IMG/VR virus record: IMGVR_UViG_3300017752_000210
Coordinates: 1 to 21,335 of that record
Strand: one strand, 5' to 3'
From: a virus
Length of the DNA stretch: 21,335 nucleotides
Part shown: in pieces, positions 1-7,161 of the stretch
Numbering within the stretch: the first letter of the stretch is position 1
Layout of the letters: the number at the start of each line of letters is the position of its first letter
The notes under the pieces: generated by a model
Database searches by the model: none
Seen by the model: only the letters and a program-made list of their open reading frames with translations
Told to the model about the DNA's origin: nothing
Program-made: the position numbers and the translations under genes

Positions 1-248
1 AGAGCATCAAACGCTGCTTGTAAAGCAAAAACGGTGGCCGCTGCACCCGCATAGGCTGCAACTAGACCACCGAGTCCTGATGCTTGGGCTGCAAACTGAC
101 GACCAGAAGCAGCAGATGCTTGACCTAAACGGGTTTGGGCACGACCAACACGATCAGTAGCTTTTCCTACCTGATCAAGTTGGCCCGCAACTCCTTTGGC
201 TCCTGAGGAGGAAACCTTAAGTTTTGCAGTTGAAATAGTACCAGCCAA
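1..248 (-). CDS. Tape measure protein, N-terminal part (runs off left edge)
   Basis: This is the first 82 codons of a protein that continues past the left edge. The start is TTG at 248-246, directly after the TAA stop of the preceding tail chaperone frame. A purine-rich AGGAAGG lies just upstream. The translation opens LAGTISTAKLKVSSSG and continues with Ala/Gly/Gln-rich helical sequence (QASAASGRQFAAQASG, then an Ala-rich hydrophobic stretch). This is typical of the N-terminus of siphovirus tape measure proteins, which set tail length and are threaded through the tail tube. Position directly after a frameshifting chaperone pair is the canonical place for this gene. The body of the gene is not visible, so the call rests on context and composition. 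Confidence 0.75.
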   Translation of the reverse strand, partial: MAGTISTAKLKVSSSGAKGVAGQLDQVGKATDRVGRAQTRLGQASAASGRQFAAQASGLGGLVAAYAGAAATVFALQAAFDA

Positions 249-578
249 TTACCTTCCTCTACTCGCTTTTCCTAGCGATTCTTTCTCTTTTTGCTTGTGA
301 GCATAGTAGTCACCAAGTTCTTTTTCTGCAACTTGAAGAAGATCAAAAACATCTCTTGGTTTATCTATCTCATAGATTCGTAAAATAGCGTCAAGACCTG
401 CATAATCTTTACCTAGCCAAGTGCCACTCATACCTTCCCATTTATCTGGTAAAACATTTAAAACGAGAAGTGCTTGTTGAACTTCGTAAGCTAAAGTAGA
501 TGGTTCTTTAGGCATTTGACTTTCATCAATTTCCCAACCCATCTGTTCGCACATTTCAATGTACTGATCTTGACTCAT
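249..578 (-). CDS. Tail assembly chaperone, downstream (T-like) frame
   Basis: This 109-residue acidic/helical protein (MSQDQYIEMCEQMGWEI...) lies between the upstream chaperone and the tape measure, the position of lambda gpT. Its frame is open upstream of the ATG back to 617, where an A AAA AAC slippery heptamer ends the preceding gene. A -1 slip there reads through codons CTA ACT GAC TAC... directly into this ATG in frame. The only Shine-Dalgarno candidate (GGAGG) sits one base from the ATG, too close to work well. The protein is therefore probably made only as the C-terminal part of a frameshift fusion of about 265 residues. As in the lambda G/GT system, the fusion would bind the tape measure and recruit tail tube subunits. 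No catalytic motifs are visible, and none is expected. Confidence 0.8.
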   Translation of the reverse strand: MSQDQYIEMCEQMGWEIDESQMPKEPSTLAYEVQQALLVLNVLPDKWEGMSGTWLGKDYAGLDAILRIYEIDKPRDVFDLLQVAEKELGDYYAHKQKEKESLGKASRGR

Positions 579-613
579 ACCTCCGGCAAATAAAGAATTG
601 CGAAGGTAGTCAG

Positions 614-1045
614 TTAGTTTTTTACGTTTTCTTCAGCCTTCTTTTTTGAAAACTGTTCAAAATCATTCATAGCGTCTGTTACAAATTGATCAAATATTGA
701 TGAAGATTTAAGTAACTCTACAGCTTCTTCCTCACTATACTCGATTTCATCATTGGCGTCCATTCCAGAAATATCAACAGGAAGAAGAACAGGAAGAGAC
801 TTTACTTTTAAGCCTTTCCACCCAACAATAGCTTTTTCAGCATAATTCTCAAGAAAACGATCATTATCGATTTCTTCTTCACGCTGTCGTGTACGTTTAT
901 TAAATTTATAAGTTAAAGAAGCGTTGCGCACTTTCATTAGATCTTCGCGATTCAAAAAGCGAATATTGACTTCAAAACCATCAATATCTGGGAAATCTAC
1001 CCAGGTACTGGTTTCTTTTGCAACTAGATTTTTAATTTTACTCAT
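614..1045 (-). CDS. Tail assembly chaperone, upstream (G-like) protein
   Basis: This 143-residue protein (MSKIKNLVAKETSTWVDFP...) has an N-terminal beta-like segment and a long acidic C-terminal helix ending KKKAEENVKN. It lies between the major tail protein and the T-like frame, the position of lambda gpG. The last sense codons are GTA AAA AAC followed by TAA, an in-frame A AAA AAC slippery site. Most ribosomes should stop and give the short chaperone; a minority should shift -1 and give the G-T fusion. A purine-rich GAAGG, Shine-Dalgarno-like, lies about 13 bases upstream of the heptamer and could stimulate shifting. The start ATG has a GAGGGG Shine-Dalgarno 5 bases away. That Shine-Dalgarno is complementary to a loop in the structured leader upstream (see 1050-1161). 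Confidence 0.85.
   Translation of the reverse strand: MSKIKNLVAKETSTWVDFPDIDGFEVNIRFLNREDLMKVRNASLTYKFNKRTRQREEEIDNDRFLENYAEKAIVGWKGLKVKSLPVLLPVDISGMDANDEIEYSEEEAVELLKSSSIFDQFVTDAMNDFEQFSKKKAEENVKN
617..623 (-). promoter_or_regulatory. -1 ribosomal frameshift slippery heptamer A AAA AAC
   Basis: The minus strand reads AAAAAAC with the zero-frame codons AAA AAC immediately followed by TAA (616-614). This fits the X XXY YYZ rule for tandem -1 slippage. After slippage the reading continues CTA ACT GAC TAC CTT CGC..., without a stop, into the ATG at 578 and on to the TAA at 251-249. The product is 143 + 122 = 265 residues. The arrangement matches the conserved G/GT tail chaperone frameshift of long-tailed phages. 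Confidence 0.88.
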
Positions 1046-1148
1046 AGTATCCCCTCGTAAAAAAACGAGTGCCTATCACGAATCTGCTAGTCAAAGGTGA
1101 GGGGAGACCTTGATTTGCAAGTGATAGGCACTCTTCTGGTAAAAACAT
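1038..1148 (-). CDS. Possible 36-codon small ORF in the tail chaperone leader
   Basis: An ATG at 1148-1146 is preceded by GAGGGG with 7-base spacing, the same GAGGGGATA that precedes the downstream chaperone. It opens a 36-codon frame (MFLPEECLSLANQGLPSPL...) that reads through the large hairpin and ends at a TAA overlapping the chaperone start. The peptide resembles no family I know. Because the DNA is constrained by strong inverted repeats, this may be a structured leader with an accidental ORF. It may also be a leader peptide whose translation opens the hairpin and couples expression of the chaperone. I have no independent evidence that the peptide matters. Confidence 0.3.
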   Translation of the reverse strand: MFLPEECLSLANQGLPSPLTSRFVIGTRFFTRGYYE

Positions 1149-1161
1149 TAATTATCCCCTC
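1050..1161 (-). promoter_or_regulatory. Structured leader/attenuator between major tail protein and tail chaperones
   Basis: On the minus strand a perfect 13-bp inverted repeat (GAGTGCCTATCAC at 1133-1121, GTGATAGGCACTC at 1079-1067) encloses about 41 bases. A second hairpin lies inside it (TCAAGGT/ACCTTTGA, with one bulge). The outer stem is followed by G and seven T residues, as in an intrinsic terminator. The inner apical loop contains TCCCCTC (1105-1099). This is perfectly complementary to GAGGGGA at 1056-1050, the Shine-Dalgarno of the chaperone gene, and to the identical GAGGGGA at 1161-1155. The segment could lower chaperone output relative to the abundant tail tube protein by termination, by hiding the Shine-Dalgarno, or both. 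The pairing is seen in sequence; the regulation is inferred. Confidence 0.6.
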
Positions 1162-1174
1162 AGATATGTTTTAA

Positions 1175-2470
1175 TTAAGATTTAGCGGCGAAGATTGTTA
1201 CTTCACCTCCGTCACCTTTGTTTGCAGTTGTTTCTTGAGCAACAAAGTTAACGGTTAAAGAGATCACATCCTCAACACCAATGGTTGGGAATTCAAACTG
1301 ACAAGCATCAAGCTGGAAAGCTACATAAGGAGCTGTTGTTCCACCAATGATTAGGTTTGCGTTTGAAGTTTGTGCAGAAGAAGTACGTGAATCTTCAGAA
1401 ATATTACGTAAGAAACCGGCTGACTCAAGATCTCCAGAACGAAGATACATGGTAGCAGAACCTGTGACTGCACGAGAACCAGTAAACTGACCAATAGGCT
1501 CGTTAAGAGCAGCCAATTCTTCTGGAGTTAGGTATGTAATATTGTTGTTGTAATCAAAGCTTAGTGATGTAACTGGGAAGACGAACTTCTCATCAGACCC
1601 ACCAGCTGTAGCTTTATGGTGGAATTCAATCGCACTAAGGCGATTTTTGATAAATGAGTTTGTTGACGCTGAACCTGCGACATTCATTTGATTATACGGG
1701 TGGTAAGCTGCTGATTGTGTAGCTGTAGCACTCATTGTTTGGAAGTTTGAATTAGCAGTAACAGAAGACCCACTATTCAAAGTTCCTCCAAAAACAGAAA
1801 TCGCAACATCACGCGCACTTCCTGTAAGTTCTTTCATGGTTGTTCCGAAACCCGACCAGGTTGTTGTAGCAATTTCTTCAATACCCGCATCAACAGATGC
1901 GCTATTTACTGTAGCATTAGAAACCTGATAAATTACGTTATCAAGTTTAAAATACAAATGGTTCTCAACAGCTGTTGAGAAATTTGAACGAGTTGCACTA
2001 GAGCCTGTTCCTTTAGCCTGAGTTGTAGTTTGTAGCTTACCACCACTTTGCCATACAGAACGTTCGTGTAGTCCGTCAGCATCTGTAGCTACTACTTTAG
2101 TATTAGATACGAGTGATTGCCACATAAACCAATCTGCAACTGGTTTTACGTTACCTGTCTGGTTAGTAGCTGCAGTAGTTCCATTTCCGGCAGCACCAGT
2201 GTTAACACCTGTAGGACGTAGATATACTTGAAAGTTCCAGTCTACAGGGTTGATAGCAGTATTGAAACGCTGCTGCGAGCGGTCTGGGCTTGTTCCAGAC
2301 TCAAGTGAAGTGATATCCTGAGTTGCTGCTGAAGAAGTCATTGCAAAGCCTGCAAGAACTTCTAGCTTCCAAGTATTAGTCGGTCGCAAATCAACTGCAT
2401 CTGCACCATTGATAATATCTTTGGTGGACATAAATACCTCGGAATTTCTTTGTAAATTAAGAGATGCCAT
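1175..2470 (-). CDS. Major tail (tube) protein
   Basis: This 431-residue protein is rich in Ser, Thr, Ala and Asn. It lies between the tail terminator and the tail chaperones, where long-tailed phages encode the major tail tube subunit. It opens MASLNLQRNSEVFMSTK and contains segments such as FVFPVTSLSFDYNNNITYL and SRAVTGSATMYLRSGDL, consistent with a beta-rich tube fold. The C-terminal third ends with ISLTVNFVAQETTANKGDGG. It is longer than compact tube proteins, so an extra surface domain is plausible in the Thr/Ser/Gly-rich middle. The start is well supported by AAGGAG with 7-base spacing (minus strand); an internal Met at residue 14 is the alternative. Assignment rests mainly on position and composition. 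Confidence 0.75.
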   Translation of the reverse strand: MASLNLQRNSEVFMSTKDIINGADAVDLRPTNTWKLEVLAGFAMTSSAATQDITSLESGTSPDRSQQRFNTAINPVDWNFQVYLRPTGVNTGAAGNGTTAATNQTGNVKPVADWFMWQSLVSNTKVVATDADGLHERSVWQSGGKLQTTTQAKGTGSSATRSNFSTAVENHLYFKLDNVIYQVSNATVNSASVDAGIEEIATTTWSGFGTTMKELTGSARDVAISVFGGTLNSGSSVTANSNFQTMSATATQSAAYHPYNQMNVAGSASTNSFIKNRLSAIEFHHKATAGGSDEKFVFPVTSLSFDYNNNITYLTPEELAALNEPIGQFTGSRAVTGSATMYLRSGDLESAGFLRNISEDSRTSSAQTSNANLIIGGTTAPYVAFQLDACQFEFPTIGVEDVISLTVNFVAQETTANKGDGGEVTIFAAKS

Positions 2471-2481
2471 CCCTTTTCTCC

Positions 2482-2934
2482 TTATCCGTCTAGTCTATAG
2501 ACTGTCGTTAATTGTACCTCAGCTAATCCATAAGGAATTGCTAATCCTTCATCTGGACTAATACTATCTATTGTTATATCTAGTATACCCTTATCAGGAT
2601 TGTCTCCTAGTGAATAGATAACGTGTTCTATATCTTGAACTAGATCATCTATGAGGCTTTGAGAATTATCTTCCCCAAATACGTATGCTCTTATGGTAAC
2701 GTCTAATGTTGCTACCGTCAAACTTTTAGATTCAAAATCTCTAATTTCGGTCCCAGCACTTACGTATAGCGCTGGAAAGTCGTTGACTTCATCTAAAAAC
2801 TTTACTCTTCGGTACACATTATTGAACAAGTTCTGTGTATATGTGTACCCACTGTTAAACCCAGAGACTGCGCCATCAATTTCTTTAAGCTGTGTAACTA
2901 AAAAATCTATTATCTCTGTACGTCTAGATGCCAT
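2482..2934 (-). CDS. Tail terminator / head-tail completion protein (copy 1)
   Basis: This 150-residue protein opens MASRRTEIIDFLVTQL. It contains NNVYRRVKFLDEVNDFPALYV, then a strand-helix core (TLDVTIRAYVFGEDNSQSL) and ends IPYGLAEVQLTTVYRLDG. The pattern fits the small tail-completion proteins that cap the tail tube and join it to the neck. Position just before the major tail protein supports this. Its ATG overlaps the stop of the preceding gene (TAATG), indicating translational coupling. A clear paralogue lies at 18728-19153, which shares the N-terminal RRT-II, NNVYR, NDFPA, the YVF/YVYDGD core and the PYG-A--Q---YRL C-terminus. Having two copies in one phage is unusual. Confidence 0.72.
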   Translation of the reverse strand: MASRRTEIIDFLVTQLKEIDGAVSGFNSGYTYTQNLFNNVYRRVKFLDEVNDFPALYVSAGTEIRDFESKSLTVATLDVTIRAYVFGEDNSQSLIDDLVQDIEHVIYSLGDNPDKGILDITIDSISPDEGLAIPYGLAEVQLTTVYRLDG

Positions 2935-4328
2935 TATCTTCTTATAAACCTGTAATACTCGCCTACAATTTGTTGCACTGCTGGTCGAAGTCCCTGAGTT
3001 TCAATTAGTTTACTTGGTGCTCTGCGCTCACTTTCAAAAACATTATAAATTGGATCGTAAGTATATTCAACAAATTTCTTTTTCTGATTGATTCTAGTAA
3101 CTGTAAAAGACTCAGCAAAACGACCTGTTCTTTCAGTTAAAATCTCGCTAACAGGCGGAGGAGGTCCCCCAGGCTGTCCTTTTGGCATTTTAGCTCTAAA
3201 TAATTTTCTAGCTAAAGCCTCAATTTGTTGCGTACTGATCACTTGTTGTATAGGATCTTTAAGTTGTCTCTTTTTAGGTCTTTTAGTTTTAGAAATAACA
3301 GCACCACTTTTAGTAGATCCTATATTGAAGTCTAATTCTAAAGGGTTACGTTCAAACTCTTGTGCAATAACAAGTATCTCTGCAAAAGCATTAATAAATC
3401 CATACTTAGTTTTAGCACCATTTCTTCGTAGAACCTTAGCGCCTTGACCTGTTACGTAAAACTTTAAAATATTTTCTAAGAATTTATCTTCCGCTTGGTT
3501 AACAACTTGTCGCGTAACATTAATCATAGAGTCTTTGATTAATTTTCCACCAGCAGCACTGGTTCTAAGAGCTATTGAACCGCCCGAAGCCCCACCCGTA
3601 AATTCAAGTGTTGTAAATTTTCTTCTATTAGCTGCGTTTCTAAGATTAAATTTCTTTGCTAATCCAGGTACAGCAGAGACTTGAAGTTTTCCATCTACAT
3701 AAGAAAAAAGCAAGTAATTCTGCATTTTTTGTTCAAACTGAGTTATTAGTCTTTCTCTATAAGCTTTTTGTGCAGGAGCTTCAAACCATTTAAAAAGTAT
3801 TTTTTGATCGTATAAAGATGCCTTTATTGTACCTTTAGAACTTACTTTTACATTAGCACTTTGTCTAATACGACTAATCTCTTGGGTGAATTCACCTCGG
3901 TCACCTCTACCTAACTGAGTAAAAGTAGTAGTACCGCCTGCTGATAATTTTTGCTTTACCTCTAAAGTACGTTTGCTTGACTCTGTTGCGGTTTCATCGT
4001 AGGTAAACTGATTAGCAACACCAACACCAAATAAAGTAACTAGATCATCGTAATCTATCTCTACGTCAGGAGATGATTCTGGTGAAGCAAATCTACCTAA
4101 ATTTTTAGGCTCACCAAAAAATCCTCTAATAGCAGGATCAAACTGTTTTCCTCTTGCGCCACCAGACAGAAAGTCAGAAAATAGTTGAAGATCTAACATC
4201 TTGGCCCTATCCTGTGGGGTCGTCTTAAATTGTTTGTTTTTTACTAATTTTACAGCTTCACCAAATGCAGATTTTAATCCTTTTCCATCAGGAATACCAT
4301 CAAAAATGATGTCTACATTTAATTTCAC
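2934..4328 (-). CDS. Putative neck/head-tail joining protein, unrecognised
   Basis: This 464-residue basic protein starts with GTG at 4328, overlapping the TGA of the connector gene in a GTGA arrangement. AGGAT lies upstream. It opens MKLNVDIIFDGIPDGKGLKS and has Lys/Arg-rich segments (KTKRPKKRQLKD) followed by a Pro/Gly-rich patch (KGQPGGPPPP). It ends with an aromatic/basic tail, EYYRFIRR. Its position between the head-tail connector and the tail terminator is where HK97 gp10-like neck proteins are encoded, but it is far longer than those. I recognise no domain. It could be a neck protein with added domains or a structural protein of a new type. Confidence 0.5.
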   Translation of the reverse strand: MKLNVDIIFDGIPDGKGLKSAFGEAVKLVKNKQFKTTPQDRAKMLDLQLFSDFLSGGARGKQFDPAIRGFFGEPKNLGRFASPESSPDVEIDYDDLVTLFGVGVANQFTYDETATESSKRTLEVKQKLSAGGTTTFTQLGRGDRGEFTQEISRIRQSANVKVSSKGTIKASLYDQKILFKWFEAPAQKAYRERLITQFEQKMQNYLLFSYVDGKLQVSAVPGLAKKFNLRNAANRRKFTTLEFTGGASGGSIALRTSAAGGKLIKDSMINVTRQVVNQAEDKFLENILKFYVTGQGAKVLRRNGAKTKYGFINAFAEILVIAQEFERNPLELDFNIGSTKSGAVISKTKRPKKRQLKDPIQQVISTQQIEALARKLFRAKMPKGQPGGPPPPVSEILTERTGRFAESFTVTRINQKKKFVEYTYDPIYNVFESERRAPSKLIETQGLRPAVQQIVGEYYRFIRR

Positions 4329-5665
4329 GAAATGATCCTATATAAATCTAGAATACGACGAATATGAGGTGGGAAGTTGCCTGCTAAAGGATAAGATTCT
4401 CCACGCTCTCCTTCAAATGAAAAGCCACGTTTTTCTTGATCTTGTTTGTACAACAATTTAATCATATCAAGTGTTGCAAGCTGAATATCTTGGGGAATAT
4501 CAGCAGACTCATAGCCTGCACGATATTCTACTCTCACACCAGAAGGAAACGGAGAGAAACCAGGAGGACCTGAAAGAGTTAATGATGGATAACTATTACG
4601 AACTGTTGGGAAAGAACCTCTTACACCGACTGCTCCTACATCACGAGTTACTTCTCCCATATCACGAGAAAAGTTATACTCATTTGTTGCGTTATGAACA
4701 TCTATAGCTTCAGTAGCGTCGTTCTTGCCATCAAAGTGAACTAAGAAAATAGTTTCTCCATCGGGTCTGAATCTTTTTGTTGGAGGAGTAAAGTCAGTAT
4801 CACCATATCTAGCTTTATCTGATACTCTAATTTCATCCATATATCCTTTAAATGTAGTGCCTACCTCAACATTACTTGTAAATGTTAAATTTGCCTCACT
4901 AAAAGAAGCATTAGCAATCACATTACCATTATAGTGTAAGTATAATGTTTCTTCTGTTAAATCACGAGATACAGCTACGTGCGCCCACCTACGTTTAGCA
5001 AATTGCTGAGTCTCAATAGAAGTATTGGCTCCTTCAATTACAGTTGCTGTTCCTGAAACATTTGCTTCATATGCTAAACCTTTTTGATTCGCTAATCTTA
5101 ATTGCATATAATTTGAAGCATCTGTGTTAATTGAGAATAGTACGTTATCTTGTAGAGTCGCTTCATCTACACGAATAAACATCTCAATGGTAAAATCACC
5201 CTCTTCAAATTTTAAGTCTGAAGATACAGTACTACCTAAGAGGTAGTCACTAGTGTTAAGCTCTAGAGAAGATTTTCCAAATTTTTTAATTCTTGTGTTA
5301 ATGTGAGCGTCATTTTTAAAAGATAGTGTTGTTGCATTAGTCTCTTGAGTAGTTACAGGCCTACCTATAGTAGTTGGATCAGCTAAAATTACATCTTCTG
5401 TGCCATTGAATTCAGAAACTTGATATACATTTGAAAGAGGTAGTCTCGATACCATGACAGAAGTTTTTCCTCCATCAAACACTTCAACATAATCATTAGC
5501 CAACATTTCTTGCCCAATATAATGCTCAACTACTCCTGTAGCATAGTTAATGATATTAGCAAGTCTAGCGTCTTGACTAGTAGACGAAATACTTAGATAA
5601 TCTTTAACTTGTGCTAAAGTAACAAAAGCATATTTTCCTAAATTTTCTTCTAAACGATCTACCAT
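4325..5665 (-). CDS. Head-tail connector with inserted LamG-like domain
   Basis: This is 446 residues, several times the roughly 100 residues usual for gp6-like connectors. Residues 1-105 begin like a connector: FVTLAQVKDYLSISSTS, then DARLANIINYATGVVEHYIG. The end (about 375-446) returns to that fold: VRVEYRAGYE...IPQDIQLATLDMIKLLYKQ. In between, about residues 108-313, lies a concanavalin-like/LamG jelly roll: KKFGKSSLELN, then GDFTIEMFIRV, RRWAHVAVSRD, YNGNVIANASF, GYMDEIRVSDKARYG and FTPPTKRF. A segment TIFLVHFDGKN follows, resembling a LamG opening strand. The connector halves would dock on the portal ring while the LamG domain projects outward, possibly binding glycans. The gene follows the capsid gene and overlaps the next gene by 4 bases. 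Confidence 0.75.
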   Translation of the reverse strand: MVDRLEENLGKYAFVTLAQVKDYLSISSTSQDARLANIINYATGVVEHYIGQEMLANDYVEVFDGGKTSVMVSRLPLSNVYQVSEFNGTEDVILADPTTIGRPVTTQETNATTLSFKNDAHINTRIKKFGKSSLELNTSDYLLGSTVSSDLKFEEGDFTIEMFIRVDEATLQDNVLFSINTDASNYMQLRLANQKGLAYEANVSGTATVIEGANTSIETQQFAKRRWAHVAVSRDLTEETLYLHYNGNVIANASFSEANLTFTSNVEVGTTFKGYMDEIRVSDKARYGDTDFTPPTKRFRPDGETIFLVHFDGKNDATEAIDVHNATNEYNFSRDMGEVTRDVGAVGVRGSFPTVRNSYPSLTLSGPPGFSPFPSGVRVEYRAGYESADIPQDIQLATLDMIKLLYKQDQEKRGFSFEGERGESYPLAGNFPPHIRRILDLYRIIS

Positions 5666-5707
5666 GTTAATTTACCTGTGCTTCCTCTTCTGATTGCTCA
5701 TATAATG

Positions 5708-5732
5708 AAAAGGGAGGCGTTGACCGCCTCCC
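5708..5732 (-). terminator. Intrinsic terminator after the major capsid gene
   Basis: On the minus strand GGGAGGCG and CGCCTCCC form a perfect 8-bp GC-rich stem with a 5-base loop, followed by TTTT (5711-5708). It lies between the capsid stop at 5764 and the connector start at 5665. This is a classic intrinsic terminator, probably a partial one that lowers transcription of connector and tail genes relative to capsid. A weaker inverted repeat (CTAAGT/ACTTAG, 5752-5766) overlaps the capsid stop. Confidence 0.8.
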
Positions 5733-5763
5733 CCTGTGTAGTTCAAAGATGTCTAAGTTAGAC

Positions 5764-7161
5764 TTAGCCAGCTTCAATTGTAACAGCGTAGCTGTACTTA
5801 GTAGCGTCAAGAGCTGATGCTGAGTTAGTCGTAAGAGCTTTAAAGTCAATACGAGTGCTCATGTACATTGCAGTGACCTGCTGACGTGGTTCGTACTCGC
5901 TCTCAATCTCGATACCGCGACGTTCTGCAATCATAAAGCCAGGCTTATAGCAGAGAACTCCGAGGTCACGACCGGTTCCACCAACGTTATCTAAGAACTC
6001 AGTGATTGCAATTGGGATACCGTAAACGGCGCCAACTGAACCTGTGAGGTAGGTAGCGTTTGGACCAAACTTGTCAACTGTCTGGAAATCAGATGTTGTA
6101 ACAAGGTTGTTGTAACCTTCGATTGATGTCAAGTACACAAGGTCGTTACCAAGCTGAAGGCCATACTTGCCAAGCTTAGTGCGGGCTGCAGCGATATCTG
6201 ACGGATCAGCTTTATCGTTTGCAGAACCTGTGTCCACAGTCAGGCCTGCACCTACGTCGTCAGTCAGGTTAGTAATACCTTCGATGACAGACGCGTAACC
6301 AGTACCGGCTGTAATTGCATTTGTTGGTGCTGCTGTAAATCCAGTCAACGCACCAGTTCCACGTAGAATTGCTTTATCGATAGCACGGGCTAAACGACGT
6401 GTAGCAGCTGCACGCAAGAAGTCGAGCAAAGGAAGAACTGTATCTTCTTCTTCGTCTTTTGCGAGGTGTGTGGTAGCCATGAACTTATGTGGAGTAAAGT
6501 CCACTGAAGCAATGGTGTTCTGGTTGCTGGTTGGTACGCGAGTTGCGTCAGCAATACCTGTAGCAAATGTGCCAGAAGCAAATTGTGCTACGTCACCGTC
6601 TGTATCTTCGTCAGCTACTGGTACGCGGAATGTTTTCGCGTCAACAGCCATACGATTGAACATTGGAGCAACAACTAGCTGCTGTTCCATTTCGGTGTAA
6701 ATGTTTTGTGAGAAGTTGCTCAAGAACTGATCAACAGAGGTAACAGCTTTCATCTTGGCACCGACTTTGGTGTCAAAAATGTCACGCTTGTTAAGCAATT
6801 TCGCAACAAGAACGGCGTTAGCCATATCTTTTTCAGAATACTGAGCTGCATTGCGGCCCTGCTCCTGGAAGTGCATTTTTGAGCGCTGCAGTGCAGCAAT
6901 CTCATCTTGGTATTTGTTCATCTGAGCTTTAAGTTCTGCAACTTGCTCTGATTCACGCGGTGTGTAAGCGGTATCGCTATCACCTTTAACCAGCATTTGC
7001 TGGTCAGCAGCGTCTGCTTCCTTCACGATAGCGTTTCCGGCCTCTTGGACCAGATCGGCAACTGCAGGCTCAGACACTGTAGCACGTGGTGCTTCTTTTT
7101 TGATCTCTTCAGCTGGTACAGCTTTAGTAAGATCGATTGTATCTACGACTTGATCAGCCAT
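5764..7161 (-). CDS. Major capsid protein from an internal in-frame start (nested gene)
   Basis: Codon 447 of the fused frame is an ATG at 7161-7159. It has a perfect AAGGAG Shine-Dalgarno at 7176-7171 and 9-base spacing. Initiation there gives a 465-residue protein, MADQVVDTIDLTKAVPAEE..., whose size and layout fit an HK97-type capsid precursor: an N-terminal delta domain with a coiled coil at about 70-100, then the shell domain. This would let the phage make hundreds of capsid subunits per protease-scaffold-capsid fusion. Whether the mature N-terminus is cut by the fused protease is unknown; the mature shell probably begins after the coiled coil. The internal Shine-Dalgarno and start are seen; their use is inferred. 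Confidence 0.65.
   Translation of the reverse strand: MADQVVDTIDLTKAVPAEEIKKEAPRATVSEPAVADLVQEAGNAIVKEADAADQQMLVKGDSDTAYTPRESEQVAELKAQMNKYQDEIAALQRSKMHFQEQGRNAAQYSEKDMANAVLVAKLLNKRDIFDTKVGAKMKAVTSVDQFLSNFSQNIYTEMEQQLVVAPMFNRMAVDAKTFRVPVADEDTDGDVAQFASGTFATGIADATRVPTSNQNTIASVDFTPHKFMATTHLAKDEEEDTVLPLLDFLRAAATRRLARAIDKAILRGTGALTGFTAAPTNAITAGTGYASVIEGITNLTDDVGAGLTVDTGSANDKADPSDIAAARTKLGKYGLQLGNDLVYLTSIEGYNNLVTTSDFQTVDKFGPNATYLTGSVGAVYGIPIAITEFLDNVGGTGRDLGVLCYKPGFMIAERRGIEIESEYEPRQQVTAMYMSTRIDFKALTTNSASALDATKYSYAVTIEAG

Noticed and set aside
641-647. Second slippery heptamer A AAA AAG in the upstream chaperone gene
   Set aside because: It is in frame, but a -1 shift there meets TGA after two codons (GAA GGC TGA), so it cannot make the fusion.
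1067-1133. tRNA-like cloverleaf
   Set aside because: The arms do not match tRNA dimensions (13-bp outer stem, 67 bases), and there is no anticodon or T-loop consensus. An attenuator-like hairpin is a better reading.
5667-5849. Minus-strand 60-residue ORF after the capsid gene
   Set aside because: Its first part is an out-of-frame reading of the capsid end and it runs through the terminator; no good start signal.
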